In this document: positions 1 to 12,443 of the stretch, one piece after another
How positions within the stretch are numbered: position 1 is the first letter of the stretch
Layout: each line of letters starts with the position of its first letter
From: Mytilisepta virgata
Lineage: Eukaryota > Mollusca > Bivalvia > Mytilida > Mytilidae
Assembly (NCBI GenBank): GCA_028015205.1
Contig: CM051516.1
Location: 34,610,230 to 34,674,229 of the forward strand
DNA length: 64,000 nucleotides
Direction: 5' to 3'
Made by a program: the position numbers and the translations under genes
The notes under the pieces: model-generated
Databases searched by the model: none
The model's input: only the letters and a program-made list of their open reading frames with translations
Told to the model about the DNA's origin: nothing

Positions 1-184
1 TGCATCACGTGATTGCGGTTATTTCTTCATAGGCTAAAAAAAATTACAGCCAATCTTTAATTAATAAAAAAAAAATCATGTTCCATCTAATTAATATGTT
101 ATGCATTTTCTCTAATTGTTTTTTTAACAAATAATATCCTACATTAAATTATTGTTTCAATTGTTCGACTTAATTAATGATTAA

Positions 185-450
185 TTTGCTGGTATTTCGA
201 TAATATCCCGAAATTGATATTTAAAATTTACTTTTACAAAATTGTAAAATTTCAGAAAACTATGGAGTACAAATGTATCTCCCTCGCGCGTAGCTCTGTC
301 CTTAGATGGTTTTTGCTTTAAAGCTTTTCGTCGTTTTTGCTAATTTTTGGATTCTTGTTTTAATTTTCAACATTTTAGTCCTTGAGCACAACTGCTCAGT
401 CGTAAATCCACGAAATGTGCACATCTTGTGCATCAAAATTAGTTCCACAG
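185..450 (+). repeat. Dispersed hammerhead-bearing repeat, copy 1
   Basis: This is a member of a dispersed family with further copies near 15880, 17150, 18650, 18961, 31150, 36842 and 56150. Shared landmarks in order are a GTATTTCGATA block, an AAATTGTAAAATTT block, CTCTGTCCTTAGATGG, TTTTCAACATTTTAG and a 3' hammerhead-like block at about 382-436. Here stem I is intact (GCACAA 386-391 against TTGTGC 426-431), but the conserved CTGATGA core is damaged to CTGCTCA at 392-398. GAAA is present at 412-415. The copy is therefore expected to be catalytically dead. The family boundaries are approximate. Confidence 0.7.
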
Positions 451-1590
451 AATGTATTATTTAATGTTTTAATGTTTATAAATATCGGCAAGAGAATACA
501 AAGCAATATATATATTATTATATATATTAATTACGCAAAACGAATTGTTATAAGGTATGCATTTCGGCAGAAGAAGAGACAAAATAGTGACATAAGATGG
601 TCACCGGTGATATCTGTATATAAAAGGATTTATAATTTTATATAAGTTTACTTTCATTTCAACTGCTTCTTTAGTTTAATATTTGGTAGTTGTTAATTTT
701 GAATTAGCATGAACAAATCTATATTTAGCAATTCTAGTTAACGCTAGGTGCAGCACTGGGCGGAAACAGCGATTGTAAACATTAGATCTGGTACCCAAAT
801 CGACTATAGATAGGTGATGAATATTTTTAACCCAGTTTTTAAATAACTTCCTGAAAAAAAGCTCCGCCTGACGTTAGGTGGAATGGCTACTATATTGGAA
901 ATTCGACAAATATCTGCAAAAGAAAACCAAAGCGACAAAACAGTAGGAAAAGTCGATAAATCTAACCCAAAGGCTGTGTGACATTGGTAAATTCTCAATT
1001 TTGAAAGGAATTTTATCCAGATATTTGAAGTAGAAAAATATTCAGAGAAGGTGAAATTTGACTTAGAGAGCTGAAACCCTACTTTCAAAGAATTTGAAAC
1101 ATCTCCAAATCTTGTCATTTCTAAAACAATGTACATGTATATACTAATTATAATGTGAAGTTATAAAAAATATCACATATCTCTGTGGGTAAATAATTGT
1201 TTCATTGATTAAATAATAATAATTGTTTCTTTTAAGTTTTAAACAATCAATATATTCTTATTTGAGCATTAACATTCCACCCTTTCACTTTTAAAAGATA
1301 TCATCAAGTGGAAATTTTAAAGTGTATATAAGCGGATAGAAATTTAGCAATTATGATTATTTATTCCATAAAAATGTATATTAGCAGTATGTTTATATTG
1401 TGATACATTTGGTTTAATGTATCTCCTTGGGCAACACATAATTATTTTCTGATTGAAAAAAAAACTATTTGTCAATTCATAATTTATTTATTAGGAAATA
1501 ATACGGAAGTACATTTAAGTACTATAAAATTATATCCACGTATTTAATTATAAAGTTGAACTTTTGATATTTTTCTCAGTTGATTTCAAC
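451..1590. other. No gene recognised
   Basis: This is AT-rich non-coding sequence. A minus-strand scrap around 890-965 (AAAGCGACAAAACAGT and neighbours) matches a dispersed repeat also seen at 13860, 32640 and 55330. Short open frames here have no recognisable motif and look like chance. Confidence 0.5.
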
Positions 1591-1664
1591 ATTTAAGAAT
1601 GTAAAAATATTAAACGTTGCTATATCAGTATATAGCAACGTTTAATATTTTTATATTCTTAAAT
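1591..1664. repeat. Near-perfect 35-bp hairpin
   Basis: The left arm 1591-1625 and right arm 1630-1664 are inverted complements with one mismatch (a C/T difference near 1601). The loop is 4 nt (CAGT). The arm includes TAAACGTTGCTATAT. It could be the remnant of a small palindromic transposon or a template for a hairpin RNA. No coding potential is seen. Confidence 0.85.
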
Positions 1665-2554
1665 TTCTTAGAAAGCGCATGGTAGAAGTTCCAGTAAGAC
1701 TTAACCAATAGTTCAATGTATGATTTATTGATTACAGCCCCATTTATCAAAATCCAAAATGCTTTAAAGCTTCTACCAAACACGACTCTTGGGTCGCCTT
1801 AAGTTTGTGATTCACTGAGGGCGGGCAAAAATTGTACAGTAATACCTCACATTTTGTAACCTTGAATGAACGTATTTTGAAAGCAGATTTAAGTGTGATG
1901 TTAAGTGAGATTAATATATTTATTGTTTACTTATTTTGTGAATCTTTGATTGCAATGTAGTTCAAAATCCAAAATGAAAGTATCCATTTAAATTAAATTT
2001 TAATCTCACATTTCTGATTTGTAAATTTCCATATTTTATCTGTCGGAAAGATGACTTTACTAACTTTACTAATATTTTGAAAATTTCAATGACAATAAAT
2101 CATTTATTTTCTCTAGACGTAATCTGATATTGTTGATACTATTCCTATCCAAACTACCTTTATCGCCGGTTTGTCCTGATATTTGAAATTGATAAAATAT
2201 TGCAGGTACATTAACACGATAAAATGTATCTTTTGTTTTAGGGTAAACTTAGATTCTTTTGATTTTCAATTCAGAAGGACTCTTTTCCATTTTTTACAAA
2301 GTTCTTTATGAATATCTGATTAAAATTTCAAATACACCAAAATCATTTTAATAAAAAAAATCTCTCACTTATGAAACTTATTTGTCATGTAAATTCAATG
2401 TAATTTTCTTAATAAAATACTTTCTTGCTTCATTAAAAATTCATGTTATCGATAACGAATCTTGCTTGTAATTACAGTAAACACTGAAAGTGGAAACCAG
2501 GCAAAATTCTGAATTATTACGTGTTTGTATTCTTCAAGAAAGAATAATGTTTTA
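1665..2554. other. No gene recognised
   Basis: AT-rich sequence with stops in all frames. I see no coding, RNA or clear repeat signal. Confidence 0.5.
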
Positions 2555-2557
2555 TAA

Positions 2558-2768
2558 GGGAGCAACCATTTGATTTTTAGGGGGGAGGGGGACATGGAAG
2601 TTCTGCCTTTTTTCAGCAAAATTTCGAGACTGCCTTTTTTTACTACCTGGTGTTGTCCTGCCTTTTTTCTGAGGATTTTTGGTACTGCCTTTTTTTTTCA
2701 CCAAATTTTACATCCTACCCTTTTTTCAAATTCCTTCCATCCCCCCTAAAAATCAAATGGTTGCTCCC
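2558..2768. mobile_element. Harbinger-like MITE, copy 1
   Basis: A 211-bp element bounded by long inverted repeats. The left end starts GGGAGCAACCATTTGATTTT and the right end is its complement, ending AATGGTTGCTCCC. It is flanked by TAA at 2555-2557 and 2769-2771, a 3-bp target duplication. The interior repeats TGCCTTTTTT-type blocks. A second copy lies at 39290-39561, flanked by TTA. Three-base TWA duplications are typical of PIF/Harbinger elements. That superfamily call is inference from duplication length and sequence; no transposase is present. Confidence 0.8.
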
Positions 2769-2771
2769 TAA

Positions 2772-4190
2772 TCTTAGTACACATTAACTCAAGGCATAGT
2801 GTTAATCTGTTAAAATTTCATCATTGCCCATTCAACCTATTAAAGTCTGGGAATTTTCAATAATGTATTTATAATCCTTTCGCAAGAAGTGTCAACTATA
2901 TCATTCTTTAAATTAAAATATGATTTGGAATTGAATTAGCACTATTGCTGAAGTAAGTTAAAAATTATTTTCATTATAGATAGGTTTCAATTATCTGAGG
3001 TAACAATTGACATCTGTTTTATTTTGATTGAACACTGCATATCAAATGTCTGTTGACGCCATATTGAGGAAACATTGAACACCTAGTCCGAAATTCCTCT
3101 TTCATCAACGGCTTGGACCGTGGGACATACTAGTACACTTCATACATAAAACTTGGAAATTTGCAAATGCTGTTTAGAATTGTGACTGTCTTGCGATTAA
3201 CACGTTTATATATTTATAACCAATTTGCTCTCCAAATATTTGTTCTTATTATTCAGAAGATAATTAAAAACTAAAGATTTTTAATTATTATTTTGTGTGT
3301 ATGTTGTTCGTTTTTTGTGTCTGGGTTTATGATTGTTTGGTGTCTCTTCGGATTTTCGTAACAAGCATAGTTACTAAAAATATAAAGTCAATACCAAAAT
3401 TATTAACAAAAATTCCATTATGGATTAACATTTGTGAAGTGACAAAAAAGTTGGAAACCTAAACGTCATCTGATATTGCTAGCAAAGAGGTCAATGAGGT
3501 GGCTAAAATCGAGATCATTTTAATAAACAAATGATGATTTGTCATTGATATTTGGTTAAGAAATAGGTCACTACAAGTGCTTTTGATCGGTCATATTGGA
3601 AAATCGAGGATGGCCGTCACTCGAAAATTCCAAAAAATTCCAAAAATATTTTTTGTGATTTTTTAATCTTTTTATTCAAATTAAAACATATTGCACATAT
3701 TTATAAGTTACAATACTAAAATGCAGCTTAATCAAATAAATCTTTAGCATTAATGCCCCAAATTGGAGTCCTGTTCGACAAAAAAATAATGATGTTGCAA
3801 AAAAAAAACTTAATAAACAAATGATGATTTGTCATGAAGCTGTCGCTGCTAAAGGTAAATAAATTAATCATAAAAAATGACAAAATGAAATAAATTTAAA
3901 AGGTAAAATAATGAACAGTTCTGCTATATAGCCTTGGTCACATTATCAAACACATTACAACGAATTTATAACATATAAATCTCCTGGTTCATAGCATTTT
4001 ACTGCTGGTGTGACTCACCTTTTACATTAAGTGGTTAGACATACTATAAAAAAAAGTTTAAGCGTATTTAATTTCCACATTTAGATTTCAAGATTTTATT
4101 GTATAGTTCGCTCAGGCACTAAGTGTGTAACATGAGGACAAATACAATATGTACAATATAAAATGACGGAAATAACAGGATAGATTCATA
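2772..4190. other. No gene; scattered short repeats and LINE 3' flank
   Basis: The segment 3556-3650 (around AAGTGCTTTTGATCGG and CACTCGAAAATTCC) is repeated at about 8070-8170. A CAAATGATGATTTGTCAT block occurs at about 3527 and again near 3820. The 4000-4190 stretch is probably the 3' untranslated part of the LINE that follows on the minus strand. No other coding signal is seen. Confidence 0.45.
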
Positions 4191-6850
4191 TCAAAATAAT
4201 GCATAAACTTTTTTAACATAAACAGCCAGTCTTTTGTAAAAATCTACATTGCAATACATAAGCATTCTTGCCATTTTATCAGTATTCGGATATGTTACGT
4301 AGTAGTTAGAAAAAAATGTTTCTTTAAGATTGAGAACTGAATCATTTGAACAAAGAAATAGAATATGGAATTCATCACCAATGCCTCTATTACATAAAGT
4401 ACATAATCTATCTTGTCGGGGTATATTAGACCATCTACCAGTTTCAACTGGGATGTGCAAATTTGAAGTTCGTAATTTTGTTATCCTGATTCTGCTTCGT
4501 TCTGGTATCTTCAATAAATAATTCTCTAAATGAAACTCTTTTTTGAATAAAGAATAAAATTCACCTCTAGAAGTGTTATTAATATCACTGAACCATCTTT
4601 GGATATATTGATCTTGTAAAATTTGTGTAACATATCTCACATCAATATAACCTATCTTATTTGTAAATATATAACTTAGCCCTGTTTCATTAAAAATACT
4701 CTCAATATAGTTTAACCATTTATAACACTCAGATCCGTTTACCTTCAAATTATGCAGTAATGAGTAAACCAAACTACTCAGTTTCTCATTTGTATTAACA
4801 AATCTACACCAAATAGAAATCATCCTAGTTTTGATGCGAATTTCCAACGGATACCTGCCAAGTTTACCGTAAACCATGTAATTTGGTGTCGTCGATCTAA
4901 CTTTCAAAATACGTTTAAAAAAAGCAAGGTGAACTTGTTCAATGCTTTTTACATTTTCATAACCCCAAATTTCTGACCCATATAAAAGTATGGGTTCAAC
5001 CATGGAATCAAAAAGCTTCAGTTGTAAATCAACAGGAATATTTTGGTTTCTTATGTTACTATAAATGCTAAACAAAGATCTCTGTGCTTGATTTATCAGC
5101 TTTTTTCTAGCATCAGCATAATTCCCATTGTACTTAAAAAGTAATCCCAGATAAGAGAAAGAGTCAACTAACTATCTCTAAAACTTTATCTTCTAGTTTG
5201 AACTCGAAGTTGACATTAAACTTACGCTTAGAAAAAATCAAAATTTTTGTCTTATTAGTATTTACTTGTAGTCTCCAATTGTTACAATACATTTGAAAAA
5301 CATTTAGTACGTGTTGCATTCCTTCTTTTGTATCAGCCAATAAAACGGTATCGTCTGCATACAAAATGACAAATATCTTAAGTATAACATCTAAATTTTG
5401 TTCACTTCTATGTTTTACTAGATCCAAGGGCGAACAGTCTGATCCTTCTAGGAAGAATTCTAAATCATTAAGAAAAATAGAAAATAAAAACGGGGACATG
5501 TTTTCTCCCTGTCTGACACCTGTCAAACATGGGAAAAAATCCGATTGTTCACTGTTATATTGAACACATGACTTTATATTATCATACATTCTATAAATAA
5601 CAGCAAATATCTTTCTCTTTATTCCACTACTTTGCAATTTTTTCTACAAGCCAGTTCTCCACACGGTGTCAAGCGCCTTGCGGAAATCAATGAAAGCACA
5701 GAATAACTTTTTAGAATGAGCTTGATATAATGAGACAATGGAATTCAATATAAAAATGTTATCTGTAGTAGAATGGCCTTTACGAAAGCCAGCTTGATTT
5801 TTAGAAACTAATGATATCTCATCTGAAAATGATGTCAATCTAGAATTCAAGATCGACGTAAATAGTTTTCCGAAGCAGCTGATCAGAGTAATCGCTCGGT
5901 AATTATCCGGATCCATATTATCTCCCTTGTTCTTATACACGGGCTTGATTATACCCACAGTCCATTCTTCATGTTTTGTATATTTGTCTGATATTATGAA
6001 ATGCATCACGTTTTACACTACAATCTTTTGTAAACCAAGGTTTGCTATTATTATTTTGTGAAGAATGATATTTTCTTGGTTTACCAAATACATTAGTTGC
6101 ATGATTATTCAAAATATCACACACTTCATTAACTAAAGAATTTATATCATCTTGTGATATTCTATCACTAAAATTGTCAATACGATTATGAATGTCTTCA
6201 AAAACATGTTCAGGTTGATTTAACAATGCTTGTTGGAAATCAATAGCTTTATTTACATTCCATTTAATACGTGTGCTGTTGTTCTCTAACGATAAGTTAT
6301 TTTTAGATATCAAAATTTCCCTTTGTAATAATAAAGAAAGGTGTATTCGATTATGAACATCTGAAAACATTGGATTGAAGTCAATGATTTCAAAATCAGA
6401 GACTATATCAAAAGCAAAAGGCGATAACAGTACATAATCTATTAAACTAACATTTTTACAAGTAGTTTGTCCAATACCACGGTCAGAAAAAATACGATCG
6501 TTAGCAATAAATAAATTACACCGTTTACAAAGTTGAATCAATTTCATGCCATACCTATTAACTCGACCATTATCTTGGCTACTTCTTTGTAATGGAATAT
6601 TTTTATTTTTCCATAATGTAAAACCTGGAATATCAATAATGTTTTCCTCAGACATATCAAGTATATCTAACAATTGTTCGTCTGGTACAACAAAATCATC
6701 TAAGTTTGCACTTCTGGCATTCATGTCACCAATAAGGAGAATATGTTTACAGTTTTCTGAAAACTTAAGAAATTCATCTTCAATTTCTGTGAATGATTCG
6801 TCGGATGAATATTTAGACAAGCGTATCACATAGGTAAAAGACAAAATCAC
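4191..6850 (-). pseudogene. Broken non-LTR retrotransposon (endonuclease + reverse transcriptase)
   Basis: Read on the minus strand this is a LINE ORF2 remnant. Segment 6850-5969 encodes the apurinic-type endonuclease C-terminal half, with HILLIGDMNARS and LIDYVLLSP. Segment 6009-5644 encodes the start of reverse transcriptase (GIIKPVYKNKGD, NYRAITLIS, NQAGFRKGHSTTDN, FCAFIDFRKA). Segment 5637-5164 carries GVRQGENMSPFLF and the catalytic YADDTVLLAD. Segment 5165-4191 is the thumb and C-terminal region (LLYGSEIWGYEN). Damage: the first half of the endonuclease is missing (5' truncation near 6845). About 90 residues of linker appear deleted near 6005, where two frames overlap. A TAG replaces a Trp codon near 5640, and there is a frameshift near 5167. 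Such proteins nick target DNA and copy the element RNA there. The clade is uncertain. Confidence 0.9.
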
Positions 6851-9330
6851 GGAGTATAAGGTGACTAGTATTATAAGTAAGGGTACATATATTACAAAAA
6901 AAAATAATTAATGATTGATTGATTCATTGGTTTGGTTAACATTTTAAAAATCACGACTTATAAAATCGGCTGTTTAACAGATTCTTGCAATAATTATAAA
7001 AAAAGAAAAGAATGAAGTAAATTTTATTTTTAAATTGTATTCCAGTAACGTGTACACACGAATGTACATCAAGCGATGACAGTTTGTCAATTTTTGTATC
7101 CTATCTAGATTAATGAACATGCATAGTGTAAAACAATATTTGTCATACTCTGTTGCTACGAATATCCATGTTAAATTTTTATGATAGTATTCAAATCTTT
7201 GAAATGATTGTAATAATTATTTAGTTGCCTTTTCCGATGGTTCTATTATAAATAAGTAATGAGCAACGTAAGTCAATTATGTCTCTTAACAAATTCGGTA
7301 AAGGGAGATAATTGTTATTGTGTGCGTTTGGTCCTAATGGATTTTATTATCACCCCTGAGTAACTTGGTAAAGGGAAATAACTGAATGATGTAACTCATT
7401 TTAAGTGTAAAAAATGTATATTAGTTAAATGTGTTGACAGCCATGACTAGAATAATAAATTGTATTATACGATTTTATGTAATTGTTATAATTGTATTCT
7501 TCGTTGGGGAACCTATTGTTTTTACTTTGTTTCTCCTGTCGTCCGACAGGGTTTTCTCCGCGAGTGTTCTCTCGAAAACTGCTGAAGGGTTCGCGACCAA
7601 AATTGGTACAAAAATCAAAGTTCACCAGGTGCTGTGCCTTGTCGTATTAAAAAATCCAACATTACCGATGTTGCCTTGAAAACAGCCAAAATGTAAAAAA
7701 AAATCCTGTAAGCTTAATTTAGATCTCTATAAGCTAGTTCTCAGAAACCGTTTACTCGATGATTTCATATTTTATACAGATAAAGCCCCATTTTTGTAGT
7801 TTTTTCCAAATGACGCCAACTTCAAGATTAAGAGATTAAAAAGTATGTTTTAGAGGGTCAAACGAGGCAGGATTTTCAAAAGAATCATAAATGTCTTATA
7901 TGGAACATTCTAGAACAATATTGTTCCATATGTCCTAGCCACTCAAAATTTTATTTGATGGTAGACAAGTATGCGTAGATGTGCTTTTTGACTGTGGAAT
8001 TTTCAAAGTGGCCGCCGTTGCCATAGAAACAGCAAAAATACGAAAATTTTTAGAATAGCCGTAGAGACTTGATATTTGGTTTAGAAATAGGTGACCACAA
8101 GTGCTTTTGATCGGCCATATTGGAAAATCCAAGATGACCGCCACTCGAAAATTCCAAAAAATTCCAAAAAATTCAGGGAGTCGTAGAAATTGAAATTAAG
8201 AGCCCCCGTGGCAATGGGAACGTTGGGGGAACATCTGTTACGCTGTGCATAACACTTATATTTATGAATGAATTGAATGCATTGGCTGTTATAATACAAG
8301 CAATGAATTTTGCTGCAAATAGTATTGCTTTATTTCATATGGCAAAATGCTGGGTACATTATTCATGGCATTTGCATCACGTGACTTCAGCCCTTTTAAG
8401 CAAATTACCTCCCTTAGTTGTAGATCGAAAATGATAAAATTGTTTGAATTACGGATAATCGAGTCCTTTTCCGTCTCGGCTCTTAAACTAATGTGTCTAT
8501 GAAAACTTCCTTCGGCGGCTATTTACAAATTGTGTTTAATTCTGAGGGGAAAGGCTTCATATTTGAAGGATTACGCTATGGGAGACTTGAAATTATCATG
8601 TTTTAAAAACATTTTGGCCGAAAAGTTATGAAATCAGGTGAGATAAAACTTATTTCCTCATTAAATTCATCCCCCAAAGTTGTTCTCTATATGCGGACAA
8701 TTTATGTATGATCTCGCCTTGTATCTGTATCTGTAGTTTGAATTTGCATTTTTAACTAATTTTTGTTAATTCATATAGCAGTTATACCACGGTTACGCTT
8801 CAGTTTTTTAACTGAAAGTTTTCAATGCTGACAATGTTTATTTGCACACGAATGGAAAGCTAATATTGTGTAGAATGTACATATATGCGGACAAATTGCT
8901 TATGAGTTATAAGAATTTGAATATTTGCATTTTTATTTTTTGGGGCAAGTTTAAGGCTTTGTAATGAATGTCGTCAGAGAAATCCAAAATGGCCGCTATG
9001 CAAATTACCAAAGTACCCGCAATTTTGCCATATGTTGACAGGATACAAAAAAAATCCATCCATAAGATTTTTATCTAAATTTCTAGCTACATTTGAATTT
9101 GCTACTGAGGGCACATTGTTAAGAGAAAGTAAACTTTCTATGAACTTGAATTTTGATAACTTTGCGATCAAGTGAATAACAAAATAACAAAAACTCAAAT
9201 GATACAAAGTATCGTATGTTGCTCCCGAAGTTGGAGTCATCCTTATTAAAGTTTTATGGACGTTGTCATGACTTGGTTGACAGGTATGAAAAAACCGTTT
9301 CCCAAATGAAAATAGACTTGTTCAATTGAT
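6851..9330. other. No gene recognised
   Basis: Non-coding sequence with short repeats. GGTAAAGGGAGATAATTG-like motifs recur at about 7299 and 7370. The stretch 8070-8170 duplicates 3556-3650. Several 60-90 codon open frames here lack recognisable motifs and start at non-ATG codons or overlap repeats. Confidence 0.45.
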
Positions 9331-9339
9331 GTTGTCCCT

Positions 9340-9600
9340 TCCTCGTACCTACCGGATTTGACATGGGCTGCATGGTGGGTGTCCTGCAGAAAGCAGAGAC
9401 CGCTTACTCTTCCTGAGCACCTTAGTCTACCCCGGTTTTTTGGTAGGGTCCATGTTGTTCATATGTTTTTAGTTTTTAATTGTAGTACACGTATTGTTTT
9501 GGTCTTGTCTTCGTTCTTCTCCGGAGTTTGTCAGGTGTTTCGATTTTCCCCTCCTTTAAATATCCCTTTGGTATATCTTGACTTTACATATAATTTATAA
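9340..9600 (+). repeat. Dispersed repeat family B, copy 1
   Basis: Shared blocks are ACCGGATTTGACAT, GTGTCCTGCAG, AAGCAGAGAC, GGTCCATGTTGTTCATAT, TTGTAGT.CA.GTATT and TCTCCGGAGTTTGTC, ending near a CTTTGGTAT.TCTTGACT block. Other copies are at 18183-18415 (+), 30640-30830 (+), 20945-21125 (-) and 25515-25660 (-). It is non-coding. The open frames inside it differ between copies, so they are not conserved genes. Confidence 0.75.
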
Positions 9601-9844
9601 TATATGTATTAATATTATTATTGATATGTAAAATAAGCAACATTTTCAACATGGTTAACGATTTTGAATTACAAATGCAAACGATATATGATTTGATATA
9701 CATTTGGTATTATTTTTTTACAAAACCTTTCCTTGCGACAAAATTAATTTTTTGTTGATTTCTTGTATTTCAGGTAAATTATTTTCCATTTCTCCACAAT
9801 ATTTTTATGTGAAATCATGATTTACAATTGTTTTTTAAAATTAT

Positions 9845-12443
9845 TCCTTTGTTTAAAGTAAATGTAAAATGATAATTTGTGTAGAATGGTAATATCCTTT
9901 GTTTTAAGTAAATGTAAAATGAGAATTTGTGTAGAATGGTAATATCCTTTGTTTAAAGTAAATGTAAAATGAGAATTTGTGTAGAATGGTAATATCCTTT
10001 GTTTAAAGTAAATGTAAAATGAGAATTTGTGTAGAATGGTAATATCCTTTTTTTTTAAAAGTAAATGTAAAATGAGAATTTGTGTAGAATGGTAATATCC
10101 TTTGTTTAAAGTAAATGTAAAATGAGAATTTGTGTAGAATGGTAATATCCTTTGTTTAAAGTAAATGTAAAATGATAATTTGTGTAGAATGGTAATATAC
10201 TTTTTTTTTAAAGTAAATGTAAAATGAGAATTTGTGCAGAACGGTAATATCCTTTGTTTAAAGTAAATGTAAAATGAGAATTTGTGTAGAATGGTAATAT
10301 CATTTGTTTAAAGTAAATGTAAAATGAGAATTTGTGTAGAATGGTAATATCATTTGTTTAAAGTAAATGTAAAATGAGAATTTGTGTAGAATGGTAATAT
10401 CCTTTGTTTAAAGTAAATGTAAAATGAGAATTTGTGTAGAATGGTAATATCCTTTTTTTTTTAAAGAAAATGTAAAATGAGAATTTGTGTAGAATGGTAA
10501 TATCCTTTTTTTTTTTAAAGTAAATGTAAAATGAGAATTTGTGTAGAATGGTAAAATCCTTTTTTTTTTAAAGTAAATGTAAAATGAAAATTTGTGTAGA
10601 ATGGTAATATCCTTTGTTTAAAGTAAATGTAAAATGTGAATTTGTGTAGAATAGTTATATCCTTTTTTTTTTAAAGTAAATGTAAAATGAGAATTTGTGT
10701 AGAATGGTAATATCCTTTGTTTAAAGTAAATGTAAAATGAAAATTTGTGTAGAATGGTAATATCCTTTGTTTAAAATAAGGTAAAATGATAATTTGTGTA
10801 GAATGGTAATATCCTTTGTTTAAAGTAAATGTAAAATGAGAATTTGTGTAGAATGGTAATATCCTTTTTTTTTTAAAAGTAAATGTAGAATGAGAATTTG
10901 TGCAGAATGATAATATCCCTTGTTTAAAGTAAATGTAAAATGAGAGTTTGTGTAGAATGGTAATATCCTTTTTTTTTTAAAGTAAATGTAAAATGAGAAT
11001 TTGTGCAGAATGGTTATATCCTTTGTTTAAAGTAAATGTAAAATGAGAATTTGTGTAGAATGGTAATATCCTTTTTTTTTTTAAAGTAAATGTAAAATGA
11101 GAATTTGTGCAGAATGGTAATATCCTTTTTTTTTTGTTAAAGTAAATGTAAAATGAGAGTTTGTGTAGAATGGTAATATCCTTTTTTTTTTAAAGTAAAT
11201 GTAAAATGAGAATTTGTGTAGAATGGTAATATCCTTTGTTTAAAATAAATGTAAAATGATAATTTGTGTAGAATGGTTATATCCTTTGTTTAAAGTAAAT
11301 ATAAAATGAGAATGTGTGTAGAATGGTAATATTCTTTTTTTTTTAAAGTAAATGTAAAATGAGAATTTGTGCAGAATGGTAATATCCTTTGTTTATAGTA
11401 AATATAAAATGAGAATTTGTGTAGAATGGTAATATCCTTTTTTTAAAGTAAATGTAAAATGAGAATTTGTGTAGAATGGTAATATACTTTGTTTAAAGTA
11501 AATGTAAAATGAGAATTTGTGTAGAATGGTTATATCCTTTTTTTTTAAAGTAAATGTAAAATGAGAATTTGTGCAGAATGGTAATATCCTTTGCTTTAAG
11601 TAAATGTAAAATGAGAATTTGTGTAGAATGGTAATATCCTTTGTTTAAAGTAAATGTAAAATGAGAATTTGTGTAGAATGGTAATATCCTTTGTTTAAAA
11701 TAAGGTAAAATGATAATTTGTGTAGAATGGTAATATCCTTTGTTTAAAGTAAATGTAAAATGAGAATTTGTGTAGAATGGTAATATCCTTTTTTTTAAAA
11801 GTAAACTTAAAATGAGAATTTGTGTAGAACGGAAATATCCTTTTTTTTTAAAGTAAATGTAAAATGAGAATTTGTGCAGAATGGTAATATCCTTTGTTTA
11901 TAGTAAATATAAAATGAGAATTTGTGTAGAATGGTAATATCCTTTTTTTAAAGTAAATGTAAAATGAGAATTTGTGCAGAATGGTAATATCCTTTGTTTA
12001 AAGTAAATGTAAAATGAGAATTTGTGCAGAATGGTAATATCCTTTGTTTAAAGTAAATGTGAAATGAGAATTTGTGTAGAATGCTAATATCCTTTTTTTT
12101 ATAAAGTAAATGTAAAATGAGAGTTTGTGTAGAATGGTAATATCCTTTGTTTAAAGTAAATGTAAAATGAGAATTTGTGTAGAATGGTAATATCCTTTGT
12201 TTAAAGTAAATGTAAAATGAGAATTTGTGTAGAATGGTAATATCCTTTGTTTAAAGTAAATGTAAAATGAGAATTTGTGTAGAATGCTAATATCCTTTTT
12301 TTTTAAAGTAAATGTAAAATGAGAGTTTGTGTAGAATTGTAATATCCTTTGTTTAAAGTAAATGTAAAATGAGAATTTGTGTAGAGTGGTAATATCCTTT
12401 GTTTAAAGTAAATGTAAAATGAGAATTTGTGTAGAATGGTAAT
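9845..12443 (+). repeat. 50-bp satellite array, about 51 units
   Basis: Head-to-tail monomers of about 50 bp contain AAAGTAAATGTAAAATGAGA, ATTTGTGTAGAATGGTAAT and ATCCTTT. Units fall into two main types: one with CCTTTGTTTAAAG, and one where that segment is a run of 7-12 T. A rare variant (TTAAAATAAGGTAAAATG) occurs twice, 924 bp apart. Another (GTTTATAGTAAATATAAAAT) occurs twice, 505 bp apart. The array therefore grew by duplicating blocks of units. No protein is encoded. Confidence 0.97.

Noticed and set aside
9845..12443. A CRISPR array
   Set aside because: Units are contiguous with no unique spacers, and the surroundings are eukaryotic; it is a satellite.
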